DNA of 64,000 bases from Paraburkholderia atlantica (GCF_009362785.1 NZ_WHNQ01000005.1:310001-374000), one strand, 5' to 3'; positions 8,313 to 17,971 are shown, numbered from the stretch's first letter. Notes: generated by a model not told the origin, from the letters alone. Made by a program: numbers and translations.

Positions 8313-8789
8313 ATGTCCGACGAGAATAACCAGCCGTTCTTCAACATCCAGCGCATTTATCTGAAGGACATGTCGCTCGAGCAGCCGAATTCGCCGGCGA
8401 TCTTCCTCGAGCAGGAAATGCCGTCGGTCGAAGTCGAAGTCGACGTGAAGGCCGAGCGCCTCGCGGAATCCGTGTTCGAGATCCTGGTGACGGGCACGGT
8501 CACGGCCAAGGTGTCGGACAAGGTCGCGTTCCTGATCGAAGCGAAACAGGCCGGCATTTTTGACATTCGCAACATTCCTGCCGAGCAGATCGATCCGCTC
8601 GTCGGCATCGCGTGCCCGACCATCCTGTTCCCGTACTTGCGCTCGAACATCGCCGACGCGATCACCCGCGCCGGCTTCCCGCCGATCCACCTCGCCGAGA
8701 TCAACTTCCAGGCGCTGTACGAGCAGCGTCTCGCGCAAATGAGCGCGGCCCAGCAGGGCGGCGCGGCGCAAAACGGCGTCACGCATTAA
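8313..8789 (+). CDS. secB: Protein-export chaperone SecB
   Basis: A 158-residue cytosolic chaperone that keeps preproteins unfolded and hands them to SecA. The family core is clear: [19 protein letters not shown] at the N-terminus, the [23 protein letters not shown] strand pair and [32 protein letters not shown]. The start has a suitable gap after grxC (147 bp), and gpsA follows after 22 bp, the usual grxC-secB-gpsA order. Confidence 0.97.
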   Translation: MSDENNQPFFNIQRIYLKDMSLEQPNSPAIFLEQEMPSVEVEVDVKAERLAESVFEILVTGTVTAKVSDKVAFLIEAKQAGIFDIRNIPAEQIDPLVGIACPTILFPYLRSNIADAITRAGFPPIHLAEINFQALYEQRLAQMSAAQQGGAAQNGVTH

Positions 8790-8811
8790 GGCGCCGCAGG
8801 TAGTGCCGGCT

Positions 8812-9810
8812 ATGAAGGTCGCCGTTCTCGGCGCTGGCGCCTGGGGCACCGCCCTCGCTGGCCATCTGGCCGTAAGGCACGACACGGTGTTGTGGGCGCG
8901 CGAGTCCGCGCTCATCACCGAGCTTTCCACTTCGCACGAAAACGCCCGCTATCTGCCGGGCGTCGCGTTGCCGCCCGCGCTTCGCTACGAAGCGGATCTC
9001 AATGCGGCGCTCGATCACGCGCTCGCCGACGCTGCGCTGTGCGTGGTCGCGACTCCCGTGGCTGGCCTGCGCGGTCTGTTGCGTGCGATGCGCGATGCGG
9101 GCAAGGTGCCCGCGCATATCGTGTGGCTGTGCAAGGGTTTCGAAGCGGATTCACAGTTGTTGCCGCATCAGGCGGTGGCGGCGGAGTTGCCCGAGCATGC
9201 GAGCAACGGCGTGTTGTCCGGACCGAGCTTCGCGCGCGAAGTCGGGCAGGGGCTGCCGGTAGCGTTGACGATCGCGAGTTCGTCGTCGGCGTGCCGCGAA
9301 CGCACGGTCGCGGCGTTCCATCACGGCGCGATGCGCATCTATACCGGCGATGACGTCGTCGGCGTCGAAGTGGGCGGCGCGGTGAAAAACGTGCTCGCCA
9401 TAGCGACGGGCATCGCCGATGGCCTCGGCCTCGGCCTCAACGCACGCGCGGCGCTGATCACCCGCGGCCTCGCCGAAATGTCGCGTCTTGGCGTGACGCT
9501 AGGTGGGCGCGCGGAAACCTTTACCGGGCTGACCGGCCTGGGCGATCTGATTTTGACCGCGACTGGCGATCTGTCGCGCAACCGCACCGTGGGCCTGCAA
9601 CTCGCCACGGGCCGCACGCTCGACGACATTCTCGGCGGCCTCGGTCACGTTGCCGAAGGCGTGCGCTGCGCGAAGGCGGTCCTGTCGATCGCACGCGCCC
9701 ATGCAATCGAAATGCCGATCACCCAAGCGGTCTGCGCGGTGCTGTTCGACGGCGTGGCGCCGCGCGATGCGGTCAGCGCGCTGCTGCGGCGCGATTCGAA
9801 GGCCGAATAA
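8812..9810 (+). CDS. gpsA: NAD(P)-dependent glycerol-3-phosphate dehydrogenase
   Basis: Makes sn-glycerol-3-phosphate from dihydroxyacetone phosphate for phospholipids. The Rossmann loop [10 protein letters not shown] begins at residue 7. [16 protein letters not shown] and the catalytic-lysine segment [19 protein letters not shown] are conserved, and the C-terminal NAR-binding part is intact. The ATG at 8812 is chosen because MKVAVLGAG is the usual N-terminus; a GTG three codons upstream is the alternative. Length is 332 aa. Confidence 0.96.
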   Translation: MKVAVLGAGAWGTALAGHLAVRHDTVLWARESALITELSTSHENARYLPGVALPPALRYEADLNAALDHALADAALCVVATPVAGLRGLLRAMRDAGKVPAHIVWLCKGFEADSQLLPHQAVAAELPEHASNGVLSGPSFAREVGQGLPVALTIASSSSACRERTVAAFHHGAMRIYTGDDVVGVEVGGAVKNVLAIATGIADGLGLGLNARAALITRGLAEMSRLGVTLGGRAETFTGLTGLGDLILTATGDLSRNRTVGLQLATGRTLDDILGGLGHVAEGVRCAKAVLSIARAHAIEMPITQAVCAVLFDGVAPRDAVSALLRRDSKAE

Positions 9811-9822
9811 AGTCTTTTCTTT

Positions 9823-9855
9823 CAGCCGTTTAGCGCATTTCGCGTTGAACGGCTG
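9823..9855. terminator. Hairpin downstream of gpsA
   Basis: CAGCCGTT (9823-9830) pairs with AACGGCTG (9848-9855), with a GC-rich inner part (GCGC/CGCG). It lies just past the gpsA stop. There is no T-run after it, so termination is possible but unproven. Confidence 0.4.
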
Positions 9856-9906
9856 CCTCACCTGGCTGTCCACTTCGTTATCGAAACTCGGGTCAGCGAG
9901 GTTCCC

Positions 9907-10467
9907 ATGCCCACCTTCAATCTTAGTCACGGCACATGCACGCTCGAAGCGCGCGTGGTCGATATCACGACGCTCGCCGTCGATGCGATCGTCAATGCCG
10001 CGAATACGTCGCTGCTCGGCGGCGGCGGTGTGGATGGCGCGATTCATCGCGCGGCCGGCAAGGAGTTGCTGCGCGAATGCGAAACGCTCGGCGGCTGCGC
10101 GACCGGCGACGCCAAAATCACCGCTGGTTATCGGCTGCCCGCGAAGCATGTGATCCATGCGGTCGGTCCGGTGTGGCGCGGCGGCGCGCATGGCGAAGCC
10201 GACCTGCTCGCATCGTGCTATCAGCGCTCGCTCGAAATCGCGCGCGAGACGCATTGCACGAGCATTGCGTTTCCCGCGATCAGTTGCGGCATCTACCGTT
10301 TCCCCGCCGACGATGCGGTCAGCATCGCGGTCGGGACCGTGCTCAACACGTTGCCGCGCACGCCCCACATGAAGCACGTGACGTTCGCGTGTTTCGACGA
10401 CGCGATGTTCGCGCGCTACGAGGCCGAGCTCGAACGCCGTCAGGCGCCGCCCTCGAAGCCGGCCTGA
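9907..10467 (+). CDS. Macro-domain protein, O-acetyl-ADP-ribose deacetylase type
   Basis: A 186-residue single macro domain. [18 protein letters not shown] is the ADP-ribose-binding motif typical of YmdB/MacroD hydrolases, followed by HAVGPVW and [15 protein letters not shown]. The family removes O-acetyl groups from O-acetyl-ADP-ribose or mono-ADP-ribose from proteins. YmdB in E. coli also modulates RNase III, which cannot be inferred here. Its 3' end overlaps the convergent trmL by 28 bp. Confidence 0.9.
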   Translation: MPTFNLSHGTCTLEARVVDITTLAVDAIVNAANTSLLGGGGVDGAIHRAAGKELLRECETLGGCATGDAKITAGYRLPAKHVIHAVGPVWRGGAHGEADLLASCYQRSLEIARETHCTSIAFPAISCGIYRFPADDAVSIAVGTVLNTLPRTPHMKHVTFACFDDAMFARYEAELERRQAPPSKPA

Positions 10468-10910
10468 CGCCACGCTTCGAACACCACGACCGCCACCGTA
10501 TTCGACAGATTCAGACTGCGATTGCCAGGACGCATCGGCAGACGCACGCGCTGTTCGTTCGCAAAGCGCTCGAGCACCGTGTCGGGCAGGCCGCGCGTTT
10601 CGGCGCCGAACACGAACCAGTCGCCCGGTTGAAACGCGTGGTCGTGAAAGCGCCCCGAGCCGCGTGTGGTGAACGCGAACATGCGCGACGGGTCGGGCGT
10701 TTCTTTCGCGATGAACGCGTCCCAATCGGTGTGAACGTGCATTTCCGCGTACTCGTGATAGTCGAGGCCGGCGCGCCGCATCTTGGTGTCGTCGAGAGGG
10801 AAGCCGAGCGGCTCGATCAGGTGCAGTCGGGCGCCGGTATTCGCGCACAGGCGAATCACGTTGCCGGTGTTGGGCGGAATTTCTGGTTCTACGAGAACGA
10901 CGTTGAACAT
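10440..10910 (-). CDS. trmL: tRNA (cytidine/uridine-34 2'-O) methyltransferase
   Basis: A 156-residue minimal SPOUT methyltransferase. [21 protein letters not shown] is the family N-terminus, and the trefoil-knot AdoMet site is made by [10 protein letters not shown] and [22 protein letters not shown] near the C-terminus. It 2'-O-methylates the wobble base of tRNA-Leu isoacceptors. The stop lies inside the 3' end of the macro-domain gene. Confidence 0.94.
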   Translation of the reverse strand: MFNVVLVEPEIPPNTGNVIRLCANTGARLHLIEPLGFPLDDTKMRRAGLDYHEYAEMHVHTDWDAFIAKETPDPSRMFAFTTRGSGRFHDHAFQPGDWFVFGAETRGLPDTVLERFANEQRVRLPMRPGNRSLNLSNTVAVVVFEAWRQAGFEGGA

Positions 10911-10928
10911 AAGGGGACCACGTAAAAG

Positions 10929-11741
10929 CTAGTTTTTCGGAGTGCGCAGCGCGACGAAGTTCGTGACCCGCCGCGCGCCTGCGGCCTTCAGCGTATGCGC
11001 GAGCGCTTCGAGCGTCGCGCCGCTCGTCATCACGTCGTCGACGATGCCGACGTGCGAGCCGCGCACCGGGCGCGCAATGCGAAACGCGCGCCCGACGTTG
11101 TGCCGGCGCGCATCGAGATCGAGGCGCGATTGCGGCACGGTGTCGAGCGTTCGTTCGAGCAGCGTCGCGTCGCTGCGCACGGCGAGCGCCCCCGCGAGCG
11201 GCCGCGCAATCTGCCAGGCCTGGTTATAGCCGCGCTCGACCAGACGGCGACTGGCGAGCGGCACGGGCGCGATCACGTCGGGCCGCTCGGCCGCGTCGCG
11301 CCAGTTGTCCCGAGCGAGCCGCGCGAGACGTTGCGCGAAGTCGCGCGCGAGCATCAACCGGGCGCGGAACTTCAGGCCGACAGCGAGCGTATCGAGCGGC
11401 GCCCGATAGTCCGCGAGCGCGAAGCTCGCGTCGAACGACGGCGGCTCGGCCACGCAATCCGCGCAGCGATACCGCGCCTGAGCGACCCAGCGTGACGCCG
11501 GCAAGGGCACCGCACAAACGCTGCAGCGCAGGCGGCTCTCGTTCCAGTAGGCCGCGTCGCAACCGTCGCACAGCGTCTTATGCGACATATTGCCGCATAA
11601 CGCGCACAGGTTCGGCAGCGCGACGTTCAAGGCGCGTGGCCATGCCGAATACAGACCGCGCGCGACACGCGCCACCTGATTTCGACACGATGAAGAAAAT
11701 GACTGGAATCGCACGAGTGAGTGCCGCTGAAAGCCGTTCAC
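10929..11741 (-). CDS. ComF-family phosphoribosyltransferase-like protein
   Basis: A protein of about 270 residues. An N-terminal zinc-ribbon-like part has four CxxC pairs (LCALCG, LCDGCD, CSVC, CADC). A type I PRTase domain follows, with the PRPP loop GIVDDVMTSGATLEALAHTLKAAGA. ComF/GntX proteins are linked to competence or DNA uptake, but the biochemical role is unsettled. The start is uncertain: GTG at 11741 has no good ribosome site. It is divergent from the methyltransferase gene and 18 bp upstream of trmL on the same strand. Confidence 0.87.
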   Translation of the reverse strand: MNGFQRHSLVRFQSFSSSCRNQVARVARGLYSAWPRALNVALPNLCALCGNMSHKTLCDGCDAAYWNESRLRCSVCAVPLPASRWVAQARYRCADCVAEPPSFDASFALADYRAPLDTLAVGLKFRARLMLARDFAQRLARLARDNWRDAAERPDVIAPVPLASRRLVERGYNQAWQIARPLAGALAVRSDATLLERTLDTVPQSRLDLDARRHNVGRAFRIARPVRGSHVGIVDDVMTSGATLEALAHTLKAAGARRVTNFVALRTPKN

Positions 11742-11796
11742 GCTGAATGGAGGGGAACGAACGAGTATACTTCGAGCTCACGCCAGCACGACACAC

Positions 11797-12762
11797 ATGT
11801 CCCCAACATCCGCTCAATCTGGCCGTCCGGCCTACGATTCACGGCGCCTCAGGCGTATTTTCGACCGTCGCGCCGCCATCTTCGATGACGTTGCGTTCCT
11901 GCCGCGCGAGATTGCACAGCGCATGCGCGAGCGTCTCGATTACATCAAGGTCGCGCCCTCGAGCGTGCTCGACGCCGGCTGCGGCGCGGGCGAAGACATC
12001 CCGGCATTGCGCGCCCGCTTCCCCGAGGCGCCCGTGTTCGGCGCCGATCTGTCGCACGGCATGCTCCGCCGCGCGCTGCGTCACGACGCCGGTGACACCA
12101 GTTGGCGGCGCTTTCTTCCCCCTTCGCTCGGCAAGGCGCTCGGCGCGCGTGGTCCGCGCTTCGCGCAAGCTGATTTCTCCGCGCTGCCGTTCGCGGCCGG
12201 CGCATTCGAATTCATCTGGTCCAACCTTGCGCTGCACTGGCACTCGCGGCCGGATCTGGTCTTTCCCGAATGGCAGCGCGTGTTGAAGGTCAACGGCCTG
12301 CTGATGTTCAGTACGCTCGGCCCCGACACGCTGAAGGAATTGCGCGGCGCCTACGCCGAGATCGAGGCCGCGCACGGCGTCGCGTCGCGCAAGCATGTGA
12401 TCGACTTCGTCGACATGCATGATCTCGGCGACATGCTCGTCGAGGCCGGCTTCGAGATTCCGGTGATGGACCAGGAGACGCTGACGATCACCTACAAGTC
12501 GCCCGAGTCGCTGCTCGCGGACGTGCGCCGCTGGGGCGCATACCCGTTCGAGCGCGATGCGCATGACGGTGCGCTCGCGCGTCGGTTGCACAAAGCCTTG
12601 CTCGCCGCGCTCGAAGCGCGCCGGCGCGCCGACGGTACGATCGCGCTGACCTTCGAGGTGATCTACGGACACGCATGGAAAGCGGTGCCGCGCACCACGG
12701 CCGAAGGACATGGCATCGTGCGGCTCGAGGACATCGGACGAGGTCCGGGCAAGCGTGGGTAG
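11797..12762 (+). CDS. SAM-dependent methyltransferase, BioC-like
   Basis: A class I methyltransferase of 321 residues. Motif I is VLDAGCGAGEDIPAL, followed by VFGADLSHGML and FEFIWSNLALHW. The GLLMFSTLGPDTLKELR segment and overall layout resemble BioC, which methylates malonyl-ACP for biotin synthesis. It is longer than E. coli BioC (about 250) and has an insert after the first acidic strand. No other bio gene is adjacent, so malonyl-ACP as substrate is an inference. Confidence 0.75.
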   Translation: MSPTSAQSGRPAYDSRRLRRIFDRRAAIFDDVAFLPREIAQRMRERLDYIKVAPSSVLDAGCGAGEDIPALRARFPEAPVFGADLSHGMLRRALRHDAGDTSWRRFLPPSLGKALGARGPRFAQADFSALPFAAGAFEFIWSNLALHWHSRPDLVFPEWQRVLKVNGLLMFSTLGPDTLKELRGAYAEIEAAHGVASRKHVIDFVDMHDLGDMLVEAGFEIPVMDQETLTITYKSPESLLADVRRWGAYPFERDAHDGALARRLHKALLAALEARRRADGTIALTFEVIYGHAWKAVPRTTAEGHGIVRLEDIGRGPGKRG

Positions 12763-13157
12763 CAGATTGCGGCGCGCTCATCAACTGCTTGCCGACGGTG
12801 CGGTTGACCTGTTGCAAAAGCGGTAAAGAGGACATCCGTTATGCCTGGGATTTGCCCTCCGAAAGAGCCGCAAAATGCCGGGCAAAATGGCGCGAAGGCT
12901 TGTCGCGCCGGGCTTGCGGGCCGATCGGGGCTTGCTTGTCGATGCTATGGATCGCGCCTATAATGCGTCAGTTTGTCACCCGACGTTCCCACATTTACGG
13001 TGGCAAGCCCGAGGCGCAGGGCTGCAAAATGAAGTGATGCGGTAGGGGTTGGCGCGGTCGCGATTGATGCTGTAAACAGTGACATGAGCGGCGGCCGCGA
13101 GATGCATCCGGAAGTAAAAGAAGGCAGGCCGGACGCGACGAATCGCAGGAGGCAGCG
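12763..13157. other. Leader region of the cytochrome oxidase locus, 395 bp
   Basis: No coding frame here is convincing. It holds the strong promoter at 12936-12964 and the Shine-Dalgarno AGGAGG at 13146-13151 that serves the DUF2244 gene. The roughly 180-bp transcribed leader contains no recognised riboswitch. Confidence 0.6.
12936..12964 (+). promoter_or_regulatory. Strong sigma-70 promoter of the aa3 oxidase locus
   Basis: TTGTCG (12936-12941), 17-bp spacer, perfect TATAAT (12959-12964). It precedes DUF2244-coxB-coxA and is the best promoter match in this part of the window. Confidence 0.7.
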
Positions 13158-13634
13158 ATGGGCGCATCAGATCATCTGCTGGCGGATTCTGAGCCGGTCC
13201 TCAAGGACTGGACCATGAAGCGCAACTGTTCGATGTCGCCGCGGCAGTTCGTCTGTCTGTACGTGTCGCTTGCGTTGTTCTCGTTGGCAATTGCATTCAT
13301 GCTGGTTCTGGTCGGCGCCTGGCTGGTGTTGCCGTTCACCGGAATCGAATTGCTGGCGGTAGGTATCGCGTTTGCAATATATGCGCGTCATGCTGTCGAT
13401 TACGAGCGCATCCGGTTGTTTCCGAACCGGCTCGTGATCGAGCAGGTCAGCGCCGAGCAGATTACGCAGTTCGAATTCAATCCGCGCTGGGTGCGGATAG
13501 AGCCGGGCGCAACGCCGCGCGATCAGATCAAGCTGGTCTCGCGCGGGCAGACGATCATGATCGGGCAACATCTCGCGCAGAATCGGCGCACGCAGTTCGC
13601 AGGCGAACTGCGTATGTGGCTGGCACGTTGTTAG
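13158..13634 (+). CDS. DUF2244-family membrane protein
   Basis: A 158-residue protein with two adjacent hydrophobic segments (about residues 32-57 and 60-75) and a C-terminal soluble part ending RRTQFAGELRMWLARC. The NCSMSPRQFVCLYVSLAL start of the domain is typical of DUF2244. No catalytic motif is seen. It lies 64 bp before coxB in the same direction and downstream of the cox promoter, so it is probably cotranscribed and may help oxidase biogenesis; that is inference. Confidence 0.85.
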   Translation: MGASDHLLADSEPVLKDWTMKRNCSMSPRQFVCLYVSLALFSLAIAFMLVLVGAWLVLPFTGIELLAVGIAFAIYARHAVDYERIRLFPNRLVIEQVSAEQITQFEFNPRWVRIEPGATPRDQIKLVSRGQTIMIGQHLAQNRRTQFAGELRMWLARC

Positions 13635-13698
13635 ATGGTGCCGGACGCGCGGCGTTCAAGGGGGCGCGACACGCTGCCAGCGGGGTCGAGGGGTTTGA

Positions 13699-15327
13699 AT
13701 GGAAAATTTGGGTAAGGAAGCTATGAAAACAATCAAGCGAGCGCTCATGAGCGTGCTGGCGACGAGCGGACTGCTTTTCGCCGGTGCTGCCCTGGCAGTG
13801 GGCGATGCTCCGGGCGGCCCCGCCGTCAACGCGATCAATCTCCAGCCGCCTGCAACGAAAATCGCTGAGGAGCTGTTTAGCCTCCACATGTTCATGCTGG
13901 GCCTTTGCACCGTCATTTTCATCGGTGTATTCGGCGTGATGTTCTATTCGGTTTTCGCGCACCGCAAATCGAAAGGCCACAAGGCCGCCAATTTCCACGA
14001 AAGCACCACCGTCGAAATCATCTGGACGATCGTGCCGTTCATCATCGTCGTGCTGATGGCGCTGCCCGCCACCAAGACCGTCGTCGCGATGAAGGACACC
14101 TCTAACGCCGATCTCACGATCAAGGTCACCGGCTACCAGTGGAAGTGGGGCTACGACTACGTGAAGGGTCCGGGCGAGGGCATCGGCTTCCTGTCCACGC
14201 TCGCCACGCCCCGCGCGCAAACTGAAGGCCGCGAGCCGATCTCCACGCTGTATCTGCAGGAGGTCGACAACCCGCTCGTGGTGCCGGTAGACAAGAAAAT
14301 CCGCATCATCACCACCGCGAACGACGTGGTCCACTCCTGGTACGTGCCGGCCTTCGGCGTGAAGCAGGACGCGATCCCCGGCTTCGTGCGCGACACGTGG
14401 TTCAAGGCTACCCGCACCGGCACGTTCCGCGGCTTCTGTACCGAGCTGTGCGGCAAGGAACACGCGTTCATGCCGGTCGTCGTCGAGGTGCTGTCGGCCG
14501 ACGACTACGCGAAGTGGGTCGACCAGGAAAAGAAGAAAATGGCCGCCGGCCAGGACGATCCGAACAAGACCTACACGATGGCCGAGCTGATGGAGCGCGG
14601 CGGCAAGGTCTACGCGACGAACTGCGCGGTCTGCCATCAGCCGACCGGCAAGGGCGTGGGCGCATTCCCGGCGCTCGACGGCAGCAAGATCGCCAACGGC
14701 CCGATCGGTCAGCACGTGAGCCTCGTGCTGAAGGGCAAGAACGCAATGCCTTCGTGGGCGCCGACGTTGAACGACGTCGAAATCGCCTCGGTGGTCACGT
14801 ACGAACGTAACTCGTGGGGCAACCACACGGGCGACATCCTGCAGCCCAAGCAAGTCACCGACGCGCGCAACGGCAAGCTGCCGGAAGGCGGCGACCATCT
14901 GGCCGCCGCGGGTGCCGCGGCAAGCAGCGCGGCGGCGGCGTCGGGTGCGGAAGCGGCTTCGGCTGCATCGGGCACTGACGCTGGCGCGGCCGCTGCGAAT
15001 AGCGCAGAGGCCACGCTGCCGGCGAGCGTCTACTTCGAGACCGGAAAGAGCACGCTGCCGGCCGACGCGAAAGCGGCGGTCGACGCGGCCGCGGCCTACG
15101 CGAAGGCGCATCCGGACGCGAAATTCACGCTGTCAGGCTTCACCGACGCAACCGGCTCCGCCGACGTCAACGCGAAGCTCGCGAAGAGTCGTGCCGAGGC
15201 CGTTCGCGACGCACTGAAAGCAGCCGGCATTGCCGAAGACCATATTATTTTGAAGAAGCCGGAAACGATCACCGGCGGCACCGACGCGAAGGAAGCCCGG
15301 CGCGTTCAGATCAGCCCGGCAGCCTGA
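13699..15327 (+). CDS. coxB: Cytochrome c oxidase subunit II with cytochrome c and OmpA-like domains
   Basis: A 542-residue multidomain subunit. A signal peptide ends at ALA near residue 33. Two TM helices (62-85, 105-125) follow, then the CuA cupredoxin with His212, Cys247, Cys251, His255 and Met258. Next is a cytochrome c domain with CAVCH at 309-313 and likely Met350 ligand. After an Ala/Ser-rich linker (400-438), an OmpA-like domain runs to the end (440-542), including GFTDATGSADV and SRAEAVRDAL. A second in-frame ATG at 13723 with AAGGA 4 bp upstream may be the true start. Confidence 0.95.
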   Translation: MENLGKEAMKTIKRALMSVLATSGLLFAGAALAVGDAPGGPAVNAINLQPPATKIAEELFSLHMFMLGLCTVIFIGVFGVMFYSVFAHRKSKGHKAANFHESTTVEIIWTIVPFIIVVLMALPATKTVVAMKDTSNADLTIKVTGYQWKWGYDYVKGPGEGIGFLSTLATPRAQTEGREPISTLYLQEVDNPLVVPVDKKIRIITTANDVVHSWYVPAFGVKQDAIPGFVRDTWFKATRTGTFRGFCTELCGKEHAFMPVVVEVLSADDYAKWVDQEKKKMAAGQDDPNKTYTMAELMERGGKVYATNCAVCHQPTGKGVGAFPALDGSKIANGPIGQHVSLVLKGKNAMPSWAPTLNDVEIASVVTYERNSWGNHTGDILQPKQVTDARNGKLPEGGDHLAAAGAAASSAAAASGAEAASAASGTDAGAAAANSAEATLPASVYFETGKSTLPADAKAAVDAAAAYAKAHPDAKFTLSGFTDATGSADVNAKLAKSRAEAVRDALKAAGIAEDHIILKKPETITGGTDAKEARRVQISPAA

Positions 15328-15371
15328 CGTGTTCATGGTCAGCACCGCAGAATTCGCTTTAGGAGATTGTC

Positions 15372-16985
15372 ATGTCTAGCATCGGACACGATGTAGTCGC
15401 GGGCCACGAGCACGTGCACGGCGACCATGCCCACGAAACGCCGCACGGCTGGCGCCGTTGGCTGTTCGCCACCAATCACAAGGACATCGGTACGCTGTAC
15501 CTGATCTTCTCGTTCACCATGTTCCTGTCCGGGGGCGTGATGGCGCTGATGATCCGTGCCGAACTGTTCGAGCCGGGCCTGCAGATCATGCGTCCCGAGT
15601 TCTTCAACCAGTTGACCACCATGCACGGGCTGATCATGGTGTTCGGCGCGATCATGCCGGCGTTCGTCGGCTTCGCGAACTGGATGGTGCCGCTGCAGAT
15701 CGGTGCATCGGACATGGCTTTCGCGCGGATGAACAACTTCAGCTTCTGGCTGCTGCCAGTCGCGGCTGTTCTGCTGGTCGGCTCGTTCTTCTCTCCGGGC
15801 GGCGCGACCGCCGCAGGCTGGACGCTGTACGCACCGCTGTCCACGCAGATGGGCCCGGGCATGGACTTCGCGATTTTCGCGGTTCACCTGATGGGTGCGT
15901 CGTCGATCATGGGCGGGATCAACATCGTCGTGACGATCCTGAACATGCGCGCACCCGGCCTCACGCTGATGAAGATGCCGATGTTCGTCTGGACATGGCT
16001 GATCACCGCGTACCTGCTGATCGCCGTGATGCCGGTTCTGGCGGGCGCGATCACGATGGTGCTGTTCGACCGCCACTTCGGCACGTCGTTCTTCAATGCG
16101 GCAGGCGGCGGCGACCCGGTCATGTACCAGCACATTTTCTGGTTCTTCGGACACCCCGAGGTGTACATCATGATCTTGCCGGCGTTCGGGATCGTCTCGC
16201 AGGTGATTCCGGCGTTCTCGCGCAAGCCGCTGTTCGGCTATAGCTCGATGGTGTACGCAACGGCGTCGATCGCGATCCTGTCGTTCATGGTCTGGGCGCA
16301 CCACATGTTCGTGACCGGCATGCCGGTGACCGGCCAGCTGTTCTTCATGTACGCGACGATGCTGATCGCGGTGCCGACCGGCGTGAAGGTGTTCAACTGG
16401 GTCGCGACGATGTGGCGCGGTGCGCTGTCGTTCGAAACGCCGATGCTGTTCGCGGTGGGCTTCCTGATCGTGTTCACGTTCGGTGGCCTGTCGGGTCTGA
16501 TGCTCGCGATGGCGCCGCTCGACATCCAGTATCACGGCACCTATTTCGTAGTCGCGCACTTCCACTACGTGCTGGTGGCGGGGTCACTGTTCGCGCTGTT
16601 CTCCGGGTGGTACTACTGGGCGCCGAAGTGGACCGGCTGGATGTACAACGAAACGCGCGGCAAGATCCACTTCTGGGCGTCGATGTTCTTCTTCAACCTC
16701 GCGTTCCTGCCGATGCACTTCGTCGGTCTCGCGGGCATGCCGCGTCGCTATGCGGACTACCCGGCACAGTTCACCGACTGGAACCAGGTGATCTCGATCG
16801 GCGCTTTCGGCTTCGGTCTGTCTCAGGTCTACTTCCTGTTCGCGGTGGCGCTGCCGGCTTACCGTGGCGGCGGTGAGCTCGTCGAGGCGGGCGACAAGCC
16901 GTGGGACGGCGCAACGGGCCTCGAGTGGTCCGTGCCGAGCCCGGCTCCGTTTCACACGTTCGAGCATCCGCCTACCGTCGAGTAA
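15372..16985 (+). CDS. ctaD: Cytochrome c oxidase subunit I (aa3 type)
   Basis: A 537-residue, 12-TM catalytic subunit. MHGLIMVFGAIMPAF carries a heme a ligand His, WFFGHPEVYIMILPAFG carries the CuB/Tyr cross-link region, and HHMFVTGMPV and HFHYVLVAGSLFALF hold the remaining CuB and heme ligands. With CoxB and CtaE it reduces oxygen to water and pumps protons. The Shine-Dalgarno TAGGAGA at 15360-15366 precedes the ATG. Confidence 0.98.
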   Translation: MSSIGHDVVAGHEHVHGDHAHETPHGWRRWLFATNHKDIGTLYLIFSFTMFLSGGVMALMIRAELFEPGLQIMRPEFFNQLTTMHGLIMVFGAIMPAFVGFANWMVPLQIGASDMAFARMNNFSFWLLPVAAVLLVGSFFSPGGATAAGWTLYAPLSTQMGPGMDFAIFAVHLMGASSIMGGINIVVTILNMRAPGLTLMKMPMFVWTWLITAYLLIAVMPVLAGAITMVLFDRHFGTSFFNAAGGGDPVMYQHIFWFFGHPEVYIMILPAFGIVSQVIPAFSRKPLFGYSSMVYATASIAILSFMVWAHHMFVTGMPVTGQLFFMYATMLIAVPTGVKVFNWVATMWRGALSFETPMLFAVGFLIVFTFGGLSGLMLAMAPLDIQYHGTYFVVAHFHYVLVAGSLFALFSGWYYWAPKWTGWMYNETRGKIHFWASMFFFNLAFLPMHFVGLAGMPRRYADYPAQFTDWNQVISIGAFGFGLSQVYFLFAVALPAYRGGGELVEAGDKPWDGATGLEWSVPSPAPFHTFEHPPTVE

Positions 16986-17108
16986 GCATCTCAAGGCGAG
17001 GTGCCCGGTTCCGGCGGCGCGAGATGCCGCCACCGGAACCGGGTGCTTCGCGAGGCGGCTGCGGTCGGGCGGTCTCACCAGTCAAGAACTGTATTCAGAA
17101 AGTCGAGC

Positions 17109-17243
17109 ATGACGCGCAATCCACAGGAAAGACGTACGCCGGAGAAGATTCGCGCGGGCAACAGGCGGATAGGGTTGGTGATGTTCGCGATCGCCGCGGT
17201 GTTTTTCGCGAGCATCATTGTGAAGCAGTGCTGGTTCAGCTAA
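17109..17243 (+). CDS. Cytochrome oxidase small assembly protein
   Basis: A 44-residue protein: a basic N-terminus (TRNPQERRTPEKIRAGNRR), then one TM helix (IGLVMFAIAAVFFASIIV) and a short KQCWFS tail. Size, position between subunit I and ctaG, and sequence fit the small assembly protein annotated in Burkholderiaceae cox operons. It lies in the periplasm-facing assembly neighbourhood; its molecular role is not established. The start is the ATG that puts the basic segment first. Confidence 0.8.
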   Translation: MTRNPQERRTPEKIRAGNRRIGLVMFAIAAVFFASIIVKQCWFS

Positions 17244-17285
17244 CGCCGCAGTCGCAGTCCGTATGCAGGTTTGTTGAGGATTCAG

Positions 17286-17921
17286 ATGTCGACGCAACCG
17301 CCCGCCGAGGCCGACCGCTCTTTCAACCGTTCGATGCTGATCAAGCTGTTCGTCGTCGCTTTGATGATGTTCGGTTTCGGCTTCGCGCTGGTGCCGATGT
17401 ATCGCGCGATCTGCCAGATCACCGGCGTGAACAACCTCGTGCAGCGCGACGTTTCGGCGCGCGAGGCGAAGAATACGCAGGTCGACATGAGCCGCACGAT
17501 ATCGATCGAATTCGATGCGAACGCACGCGGCCTGTTGGGTTTCAAGCCGGAGCAGCGCAGTCTCGACGTGCATCCCGGCGAAGTGACGACGGTGATGTAC
17601 GACGTCAGCAACGAGCAGTCGCGCACGATCCGTGCGCAGGCCATTCCGAGCTACGCGCCGAAGCAGGCGACCGAGTACTTCAGGAAGATCGAGTGTTTCT
17701 GTTTCACGCAGCAGACGTTGAACGCGAATGAGACGAAGCGGATGCCGGTGGTGTTCGTGGTCGATCCGAAGTTGCCGAAGGACGTGAAGACGATCACGCT
17801 GTCGTACACGTTTTTCGAGTTGAACACGCCGGCGGCGGCGAACGAGGACGATGCGGTGCCGAAGACGAATGCAGTGAACAATGCAGTGAACGCGGCAGCC
17901 ACTCCCGCGAAGCCGGCCTGA
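17286..17921 (+). CDS. ctaG: Cytochrome c oxidase assembly protein CtaG (Cox11)
   Basis: A 211-residue copper chaperone that delivers copper to the CuB centre of subunit I. One N-terminal TM helix (about 20-40) is followed by a periplasmic Ig-like domain. The CFCF copper motif is in KIECFCFTQQTLNANETKRMPVVFVVDP. The start ATG at 17286 has TGAGGA at 17275-17280; a slightly longer frame exists but lacks a ribosome site. The Ala/Asn-rich tail is variable. Confidence 0.95.
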   Translation: MSTQPPAEADRSFNRSMLIKLFVVALMMFGFGFALVPMYRAICQITGVNNLVQRDVSAREAKNTQVDMSRTISIEFDANARGLLGFKPEQRSLDVHPGEVTTVMYDVSNEQSRTIRAQAIPSYAPKQATEYFRKIECFCFTQQTLNANETKRMPVVFVVDPKLPKDVKTITLSYTFFELNTPAAANEDDAVPKTNAVNNAVNAAATPAKPA

Positions 17922-17971
17922 AGCAGCTTTGACGGTGCGAGACGCGGACGAACGAAGGAAGACGAAGCGAG

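Noticed and set aside
14880..15015. Ala/Ser-coding repeat in coxB as a possible tandem repeat or frameshift
   Set aside because: The frame stays open through the stretch and continues into a well-formed OmpA-like domain, so it is a flexible linker, not damage.
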